Shown here: one piece after another, positions 6,594-11,485 of the stretch
Position numbering within the stretch: position 1 is the stretch's first letter
Layout of the letters: every line of letters starts with the position of its first letter
Assembly (NCBI GenBank): GCA_027031145.1
Contig: JALVEG010000260.1
Coordinates: forward strand, 1 to 11,485
Reading direction: 5' to 3'
Length of the DNA: 11,485 nucleotides
From: Saprospiraceae bacterium
GTDB taxonomy: Bacteria; Bacteroidota; Bacteroidia; Chitinophagales; Saprospiraceae
Position numbers and translations under genes: made by a program
The notes under the pieces: model-generated
What the model was told of the DNA's origin: nothing
What the model saw: only the letters and a program-made list of their open reading frames with translations
The model's database searches: none

Positions 6594-8711
6594 ATGGCAT
6601 TAATTGGAACGATTAGAAAAAATACCTGGATATTAGTGGTTCTTATCGCTGTAGGTATGGGCGGATTTATTCTTCAAAGTGTGGTTTCCGGCAGCAAGCA
6701 ATATGCTTCCGGAGATAATTTCACTATTGGAAAAGTAAATGGAGAAAAAATAGATTACAGGGAATTTGAACAAACTGAAAGAATTTTATATCAAAATTCT
6801 AATTCAGATAATGTTTATGCAAATAAATCAAACTTGTGGAATTATTTCAAAAATAAAACTTTGACCGAAACTTTAGTTGAAGATTTGGGAATCGGTGTAA
6901 GTACCGAAGAACTTTTGGATTTGGAATTTGGCCAGGATCTTAGTCCCATTATAACCGCAAGATTTAAAAATCAGCAAACCGGTCAAGTGGACAGAAGTCA
7001 ATTGGATCAGATCAAAAAATTGATTGATGATGATCAACTTCCTAAAGATTATAAACAATTTTGGGCTATACAGGAAAAAGAGATTATATATGACAGATTA
7101 AAAACCAAGATAAACAATTTGGTTGCTAAAGCTATATATACTCCAAAATGGTATGCAGAAGATAATTATAATCTGGATGAATCAACCGCTGATTTTAACT
7201 ATGTAAAAGTTCCATTTGACAAAATCAGTGATGATGAAGTAGAAGTTACCGATAATGATATTCAGAATTATATAAATAAGCACAAAAATCTTTATACAAA
7301 TGATGAAGAGAAAAAAGTACTTAAATATATTGTTATAGATGTAAAACCTACTGATAAAGATGTTAAATCATTGAAGAACTCAGCAAATGAACTTGCAAAA
7401 GATTTTAAAGCAACTGAAAATGACAGTTTATTCGCTATAACACATGACGGTGTTTATACTAATGTATATTATAAATATGAAGATTTGCCCGAGCAGGTAA
7501 AAGCCGATTCTATTCCGTTAAATATAGGAACCGTTATTGGACCTTATGAAGAAAACGAAAATTTGACAATTGCTAAAGTTTTAGACAAAAAACTTGTTCC
7601 CGACAGTGTAAAAGCAAAACATATTCTCAGATCCGTTCAACAAGGTGATGCAGAAGGTTATGCTAAAGCTAAAGCTACTATAGATAGTTTGAAAACCTTA
7701 TTGGAAACAGGAAAAGAATCTTTTGATTCTCTTGCAATTAAATTCAGTCAGGATCCGGGAAGCAGTTCAAAAGGCGGCGATCTGGGAACTTTTGCCCAGG
7801 GCAGAATGGTTGGTCCTTTTAATGATGCGTGCTTCAGTGGTGAAAAAGGTAAGTATTATGTAGTAAATACCAGATTTGGTGTTCACCTGATAAAAATAGA
7901 AGATCAAATATTCAATGACAATAACCCTAAATACAAAGTAGCTTATGTTACAGTAGCAATTGTTCCAAGTCAGGAAACTCAGGATTCAATCTATGAATTG
8001 GCAAGTGAACTATTGACTACCAGCAGCTCTATTGAAGCTCTTGAAGATACTGCTAAAACTTTGAATTTTGAAGTTAAACAATCTATCCCTTTAAAAGAAA
8101 ACGATTTTACCTTTATGGGACTTGGAGGCGGACAAACATCAAGAAGTATTATCAAATGGGCTTTTGAAGATGGCACTAATGAAGGTGATTTAGCTCCTGA
8201 AGTTTATACTTATACAAATAAAAAACACTATTACAATGAAAAGTATGTATTAGTTATGTTAGAAGCAGTTTATCCTGCGGGGCTAAGAAATGTTGATGAT
8301 GCAAGAAAAGATGTCGAACTGTTAGTTAAGAATAAATTAAAAGGAAAGAAAATAGCTGAAATGATTAAGACTCCTGATCTTGCCGAAGCATCATCTAAGT
8401 TTAATGTCAAAATCGATACGGCAAACCAAGTTGCTTTCAAAAATAAATTTGTTAATAAATTAGGGAATGAACCGAAGGTTATCAGTTATGCATTTAACGG
8501 TGAAAAAGATAAAACTTATGGTCCAAGCATTGGAAATTCAGGTGTATTTGTTGTTAAACCATTATTTGTACAACCACCTGCTGTAAAAGCAAATGTTATC
8601 AATGTACAAAAGACATTGACCGATAAAGTAAGGAATGAAATCAGTTACAGGCTCTTGACTTCAATTGCTAAAAACGTTAAAATTGAAGACAGGAGAAGTA
8701 AATTTTTCTAA
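6594..8711 (+). CDS. ppiD: PpiD/SurA-like peptidyl-prolyl isomerase
   Basis: This 705-aa periplasmic foldase is anchored in the inner membrane. The N terminus (MALIGTIRKNTWILVVLIAV) is typical of Bacteroidota PpiD: a short positive stretch, one transmembrane helix at about residues 11-28, then a SurA-like N-terminal chaperone region to about residue 190. The parvulin (PpiC) domain lies at about 338-436, with AKHILRS at its start, SQDPGSSSKGGDLGTFAQGR in the middle and FGVHLIKI at its end. The remaining 270 residues form a second chaperone-like region, as in other long PpiD proteins. Its role is to help outer-membrane and secreted proteins fold as they leave the Sec translocon. It stands alone with its own promoter and terminator. 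The gene symbol is by homology and domain order; whether the parvulin domain is active is not known. Confidence 0.9.
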   Translation: MALIGTIRKNTWILVVLIAVGMGGFILQSVVSGSKQYASGDNFTIGKVNGEKIDYREFEQTERILYQNSNSDNVYANKSNLWNYFKNKTLTETLVEDLGIGVSTEELLDLEFGQDLSPIITARFKNQQTGQVDRSQLDQIKKLIDDDQLPKDYKQFWAIQEKEIIYDRLKTKINNLVAKAIYTPKWYAEDNYNLDESTADFNYVKVPFDKISDDEVEVTDNDIQNYINKHKNLYTNDEEKKVLKYIVIDVKPTDKDVKSLKNSANELAKDFKATENDSLFAITHDGVYTNVYYKYEDLPEQVKADSIPLNIGTVIGPYEENENLTIAKVLDKKLVPDSVKAKHILRSVQQGDAEGYAKAKATIDSLKTLLETGKESFDSLAIKFSQDPGSSSKGGDLGTFAQGRMVGPFNDACFSGEKGKYYVVNTRFGVHLIKIEDQIFNDNNPKYKVAYVTVAIVPSQETQDSIYELASELLTTSSSIEALEDTAKTLNFEVKQSIPLKENDFTFMGLGGGQTSRSIIKWAFEDGTNEGDLAPEVYTYTNKKHYYNEKYVLVMLEAVYPAGLRNVDDARKDVELLVKNKLKGKKIAEMIKTPDLAEASSKFNVKIDTANQVAFKNKFVNKLGNEPKVISYAFNGEKDKTYGPSIGNSGVFVVKPLFVQPPAVKANVINVQKTLTDKVRNEISYRLLTSIAKNVKIEDRRSKFF

Positions 8712-8735
8712 TACGATTATAGAAGTATAAAAAAA

Positions 8736-8766
8736 GGGCTGTCTTAAGGAGATAGCCCTTTTTTTA
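8736..8766 (+). terminator. Intrinsic terminator after ppiD
   Basis: GGGCTGTC (8736-8743), loop TTAAGGA, GATAGCCC (8751-8758), then a T run. The 8-bp stem has one G-U pair, and an A run precedes it, so it may also work on the other strand. It begins 24 nt after the ppiD stop. Confidence 0.88.
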
Positions 8767-8881
8767 TTTTGTTTTTGGATTATAATGGTTTTACCTTAGG
8801 TTGAAACTATTGCGCTGTGCAAGAAATAGGAATTTAGACAGTACAACAGGGAATAAATAATATTAAAATAATTTCATATAT

Positions 8882-8902
8882 AAATTTGTTATATACAAAT
8901 TT
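8882..8902. repeat. Dyad over the exporter promoter -33
   Basis: AAATTTG (8882-8888), TTATATA, CAAATTT (8896-8902) is a perfect 7-bp inverted repeat with a 7-bp spacer. Its left arm contains the -33 TTTG. Its position suits a repressor or activator site, but no regulator gene lies beside it and the arms are AT-rich. Confidence 0.35.
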
Positions 8903-8915
8903 TAATTTAACTTTG
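8885..8915 (+). promoter_or_regulatory. Promoter of the LysE-family gene
   Basis: TTTG (8885-8888), 19 nt, then TAACTTTG (8908-8915) is a consensus Bacteroidota promoter. Transcription should start near 8919, giving a leader of about 85 nt that contains the hairpin at 8954-8988. Confidence 0.75.
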
Positions 8916-8953
8916 TACAAATAATTAGTCATAGGGTGTCTGTTATTTCATTG

Positions 8954-8988
8954 CCTTGTCGAAACATTATATTTCGACAAGGTTTTTT
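8954..8988 (+). terminator. Terminator-like hairpin in the exporter leader
   Basis: CCTTGTCGAAA (8954-8964), loop CATTATA, TTTCGACAAGG (8972-8982), then TTTTTT. The 11-bp stem is perfect. It lies after the promoter and 15 nt before the ATG at 9004, so it would end most transcripts at about 70 nt unless they read through. It is therefore an attenuator candidate, or the end of a small RNA. The longer in-frame TTG start at 8956 falls inside the stem and is rejected. Confidence 0.8.
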
Positions 8989-9003
8989 ACAAAAATATTT
9001 TTA

Positions 9004-9657
9004 ATGTCTCTAATAATCCAGGGAATTTTAATCGGACTGATATTAAGTGTTCTTGCAGGACCTGTCTTCTTTGTATATATAGAAGTAGCTTCGGAAAAAG
9101 GATTCAGAGCAGCTTTGGCAGTAGGAATGGGAGCCTGGCTTAGCGATTTATTGTTTATTTTACTCGTAACATTAGGAGTAGGTTCTTTCATTTCTCTTAT
9201 AGAGTGGGAAGGATTCAGATTCTGGTTTGCCTTATTTGGGGGACTTATGTTAATTGCATTTGGCTTATCTACTATTTATATTGCAAATGGGAAAAAAATT
9301 AAACTAAAAAATAAAATTCCCATTCCAAATGATAAAAATTATTTAAATTTATTTTTAAAGGGTTTTTCCATCAATTCCTTCAACCCCTTTGTTGCATTGT
9401 TTTGGCTGGGAACAATGGGAATTTTAACAGCATTGATTAATAATAAAATCCCTGATTTCAACCAAAAATTTGAATTCTTCGCATCAATATATGCAGTTGT
9501 TGTAATAACTGATATTATAAAAATGTATTTAAGCAAAAAAATAAAGCATATTATTAAATCACCGGATACTCTTTACAATTTGCAAAAAGTCATTGGTATA
9601 ATATTAATAGCCTTAGGAATAATTTTAATTATAAGAGGTTCCATAAACGTGAATTAG
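9004..9657 (+). CDS. LysE-family transporter
   Basis: This 217-aa integral inner-membrane protein belongs to the LysE/RhtB superfamily of small-molecule exporters, many of which export amino acids. The N-terminal signature is present: ILSVLAGPVFFVYIEVASEKG with the conserved GP at 19-20, then the glycine-rich AVGMGAWLSD with D48. Six hydrophobic segments are visible at about 4-25, 37-61, 72-94, 127-146, 157-177 and 193-211. NSFNPFVALFW (124-134) is the usual second-half NP motif. A charged lysine-rich loop (97-112) separates the halves. The substrate cannot be read from the sequence. The start is ATG 9004; upstream codons lie in the leader hairpin. The leader hairpin and the dyad over the promoter suggest that expression is conditional. 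Confidence 0.85.
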   Translation: MSLIIQGILIGLILSVLAGPVFFVYIEVASEKGFRAALAVGMGAWLSDLLFILLVTLGVGSFISLIEWEGFRFWFALFGGLMLIAFGLSTIYIANGKKIKLKNKIPIPNDKNYLNLFLKGFSINSFNPFVALFWLGTMGILTALINNKIPDFNQKFEFFASIYAVVVITDIIKMYLSKKIKHIIKSPDTLYNLQKVIGIILIALGIILIIRGSINVN

Positions 9658-9722
9658 ATTTAAAATCTGAGTTCAACTTAATATTTAATTCCCCCATTTT
9701 TTTATTAATAAAAAATAAAATT

Positions 9723-9730
9723 TATCTTTG
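9723..9730 (+). promoter_or_regulatory. -7 element before the 46-aa ORF and kinase
   Basis: TATCTTTG is a perfect TAnnTTTG element 18 nt before the ATG at 9749. No TTG is seen 19-21 nt upstream; instead there is a T-run/A-run palindrome (9698-9715), which may act as an AT-rich upstream element. Confidence 0.5.
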
Positions 9731-9748
9731 CTGTCTAAAATAAATATT

Positions 9749-9889
9749 ATGTCAAAAATAATTTATTGGATTCTCTTTTTAGTATCAGCATTATTGATGG
9801 TATTATTGCTAATGAATGCTCCACAATGGTTCTGGGCAATGCTTCCTTTCACAGGTACTTTTTTTGTAAAAGCTATAGATGTACTCTAA
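9749..9889 (+). CDS. Small membrane peptide, 46 aa, unknown
   Basis: The ORF begins 18 nt after a perfect -7 element and ends 12 nt before the kinase start, so the two are likely one operon. The protein has a short basic N terminus (MSKIIYW), one strong hydrophobic helix (about residues 4-22), then NAPQWFWAMLPFTGTFFVKAIDVL. The aromatic, proline-containing second half is also fairly hydrophobic and could be a second membrane segment. I know no family for it. The promoter position and tight linkage to the next gene make it more credible than a chance ORF. Confidence 0.6.
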   Translation: MSKIIYWILFLVSALLMVLLLMNAPQWFWAMLPFTGTFFVKAIDVL

Positions 9890-9901
9890 ATTAAATATCT
9901 T

Positions 9902-10825
9902 ATGAGTTTATTGACTGTCGGGACAATGGCATTTGATTCCATTGAAACCCCATTTGGAGGTGTAGATAAAGTTGTGGGCGGAGCTTGTACTTATATAAGT
10001 TGGGCTGCATCTTATTTTACTGATAAGATCAACCTTGTTTCAATCGTAGGTAGCGATTTTCCTGAATCCGAACTGGATGCCCTTAGGCAAAGGGGTGTAG
10101 ATCTTAGCGGACTTGAAATCAAAGAAAACGGAAAAACTTTTTTCTGGGCGGGAAAATATCATTACAATATGATCTCAAGAGATACTTTGACTACTGATCT
10201 CAATGTACTGGATGATTTCAACCCAATACTACCGCAGCATTTTAAATCATCCGACTTTGTAATGCTGGGAAATCTTACTCCCGATATTCAGGATCAGGTC
10301 TTAAATCAACTTTCAAGCACAAAAGATTCTTTTGTCGCTCTTGACACAATGAATTTCTGGATGGATATCGCAATGGAAAAACTTTTGGAAGTGATCCGTA
10401 AAGTCGATGTGCTCATAATCAATGATGAAGAAGCACGTCAATTGAGTGGTGAATATTCATTGGTTAATGCGGCTAAAAAGATCCATACCTTAGGTCCAAA
10501 ATACCTGATTATCAAAAAAGGTGAACACGGAGCAATGCTTTTCAATGAAAATAAAGTATTCTTTGCTCCCGGATTGCCACTGGCAGAAGTTAAAGATCCA
10601 ACCGGTGCAGGTGATACATTTGCAGGTGGATTTATGGGATATTTGGCTAAAACAGGCGATACTTCTTTTGAAAATATGAAGAGAGCGCTTATCTACGGTT
10701 CAACTATGGCATCTTTTTGTGTTCAGGAATTTGGAATCGAAAATTTAAAGTCAATAAATCAGGAAAAAATAAATAAAAGAGTACAAGCATTTTCAAACTT
10801 AGTCAAATTCGATATACCTGAATAG
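9902..10825 (+). CDS. PfkB-family sugar/nucleoside kinase
   Basis: This 307-aa cytosolic ribokinase-superfamily protein transfers phosphate from ATP to a sugar or nucleoside. The diagnostic second signature is DPTGAGDTFAGG (residues 232-243), with catalytic base D238 and the GAGD anion hole. The GG of VVGGACT (26-27) is the substrate-side glycine pair, and NDEEA (174-178) is the conserved strand motif. The lid region around residues 75-105 is aromatic-rich (FFWAGKYHYNM). Length is normal for the family. The substrate is not clear; similar Bacteroidota proteins are annotated only as sugar kinases or PfkB-family proteins. It follows a 46-aa membrane peptide by 12 nt and no other sugar-metabolism gene is in view. 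No standard terminator follows; the inverted-repeat element begins about 70 nt downstream. Confidence 0.9.
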   Translation: MSLLTVGTMAFDSIETPFGGVDKVVGGACTYISWAASYFTDKINLVSIVGSDFPESELDALRQRGVDLSGLEIKENGKTFFWAGKYHYNMISRDTLTTDLNVLDDFNPILPQHFKSSDFVMLGNLTPDIQDQVLNQLSSTKDSFVALDTMNFWMDIAMEKLLEVIRKVDVLIINDEEARQLSGEYSLVNAAKKIHTLGPKYLIIKKGEHGAMLFNENKVFFAPGLPLAEVKDPTGAGDTFAGGFMGYLAKTGDTSFENMKRALIYGSTMASFCVQEFGIENLKSINQEKINKRVQAFSNLVKFDIPE

Positions 10826-10896
10826 ATTATTTTTTGCATCCTCTTAGATAGAATAGTTTGTGAAAACAAAATGAAATACGCTGAAACATTTTATTC

Positions 10897-11047
10897 GCAT
10901 AATAATATTTTCAAAACTTTCTATTTAGAACCCTTTCTTGTTTCCCTTTCGCTTGCGCCGAGTTCTTCGCCAAAGGCTACGACCGCCGGCGAAAGCTTCA
11001 GCGAAGGAGCAAAAAGGGAAAGGATAATTGAGAAAATATTATTATGC
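10897..11047. repeat. 151-bp inverted-repeat element with GC-rich core
   Basis: The ends are a perfect 16-bp inverted repeat: GCATAATAATATTTTC (10897-10912) and GAAAATATTATTATGC (11032-11047). Nested inside are TTTCCCTTT (10941-10949) with AAAGGGAAA (11013-11021), and TTCGCC (10966-10971) with GGCGAA (10988-10993). The core 10950-11010 is far richer in G and C than anything around it. It lies between convergent pfkB-family and tonB genes. This looks like a small non-coding mobile or extragenic palindromic repeat (MITE- or REP-like); it could also end transcription from both sides. A 66-codon frame across it is not credible. Confidence 0.6.
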
Positions 11048-11125
11048 TACCAACACATAGACAATCAATAAATTATACCACCTGAGTAGTTACATTTTTT
11101 GTATCAGGAACATTTCATGTAAATA

Positions 11126-11485
11126 CTATTTTTTTAATTCATAAACTACAGGCAAAGTATAATAAACATTTACTTTTCTTCCGCCCTGGCGACCGGGGGT
11201 CCATCTTTGTGGCAGATCATTCATCATTTCGATGATCTTTGCTGCTGCCGTACCGCAACCACCTCCCGGATCACGAATAATTTCAACATTAGCTATTTTA
11301 CCGGATTTTTCAACTACAAATCTTATTACTACACGACCCTCAATACCGTTTTCACGAGCAATAACAGGATATTCCAGATTGGAATAAATATATTGCAACA
11401 ATTTTTCCTGAGCACATTTGTCTCTTTCAGCATTTGTAGCCAGTCCTTCACACCCGGGAAATCTTGGCATTTGTTCAACAATGAG
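11126..11485 (-). CDS. TonB family protein, C-terminal part
   Basis: The visible 119 residues are the C-terminal domain of an energy transducer that spans the periplasm and contacts outer-membrane TonB-dependent receptors. The frame is open to the window edge (EQMPRFPGCEG at the edge), so the N-terminal membrane helix and the linker, or further domains, lie outside. The TonB domain shows LEYPVIARENGIEGRVVIRF, then VVEKSGKIANVEIIRDPGGG, a RWTPGRQGG segment and the final strand NVYYTLPVVYEL. The MPRFPGCE lead-in is characteristic of Bacteroidota TonB proteins. The ATG at 11470 is internal, not a start. Which receptor it serves cannot be told. Confidence 0.9.
   Translation of the reverse strand, partial: LIVEQMPRFPGCEGLATNAERDKCAQEKLLQYIYSNLEYPVIARENGIEGRVVIRFVVEKSGKIANVEIIRDPGGGCGTAAAKIIEMMNDLPQRWTPGRQGGRKVNVYYTLPVVYELKK

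Noticed and set aside
8956..9003. 16-residue N-terminal extension of the LysE-family protein from a TTG start
   Set aside because: It would encode the terminator hairpin and T run; the ATG at 9004 starts exactly at the usual family N terminus.
10871..11071. 66-codon frame on the plus strand (MKYAETFYSH...)
   Set aside because: It runs across the nested inverted repeats of the palindromic element, has no family resemblance, and its composition shifts abruptly with the repeat core.
1..11485. CRISPR array, tRNA or rRNA genes
   Set aside because: No regularly spaced direct repeats, cloverleaf-like structures or rRNA-like sequence were seen on either strand.

Overview
The window looks like chromosome of a low-GC Bacteroidota. 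Several genes sit behind TTTG-N19/20-TAnnTTTG promoters, the -33/-7 elements typical of this phylum, and start codons generally lack Shine-Dalgarno sequences. The protein set agrees: DUF58 protein, PpiD-like foldase, ScpB, Bacteroidota-type TonB and a PfkB kinase. A Saprospirales-like or Sphingobacteriales-like origin would fit, but this is an impression from protein style.

Layout. (1) Positions 2-1147 hold the 3' part of a DUF58 gene, which ends in an ATGA overlap with a 19-codon stub. (2) Positions ~1200-4271 hold a compact restriction-modification module. An Eco57I/TaqI-like N6-adenine methyltransferase (+) converges on, and overlaps by 55 bp, a probable restriction endonuclease (-). A C-protein regulator gene overlaps the endonuclease start by 32 bp. 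Next to the C gene is a clear two-site C-box operator interleaved with a Bacteroidota promoter. (3) Positions 4368-5891 (-) hold a lytic transglycosylase gene behind scpB. (4) Positions 5892-6593 are an AT-rich gap with a 35-codon membrane-peptide ORF and an intrinsic terminator. (5) Positions 6594-8711 (+) hold a large PpiD/SurA-like foldase with its own canonical promoter and terminator. (6) Positions 8882-9657 (+) hold a LysE-family exporter. A strong terminator-like hairpin lies between its promoter and its start codon. (7) Positions 9723-10825 (+) hold a 46-aa membrane peptide and a PfkB-family sugar kinase in one likely operon. (8) Positions 10826-11125 hold a 151-bp inverted-repeat element with a GC-rich core. 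(9) Positions 11126-11485 (-) hold the C-terminal part of a TonB protein, cut by the window edge.

The restriction-modification module is the accessory part. The methyltransferase has its own promoter and can act first. The C protein would control its own promoter and so delay the co-transcribed endonuclease, as in known C-controlled systems (PvuII, Esp1396I). Its operator reads almost like the Esp1396I operator as I remember it, yet the promoter elements around it are of Bacteroidota type. The endonuclease family was not recognised. The remaining genes are ordinary envelope, chromosome-segregation and metabolic genes. The main regulatory oddity among them is the leader hairpin of the exporter.
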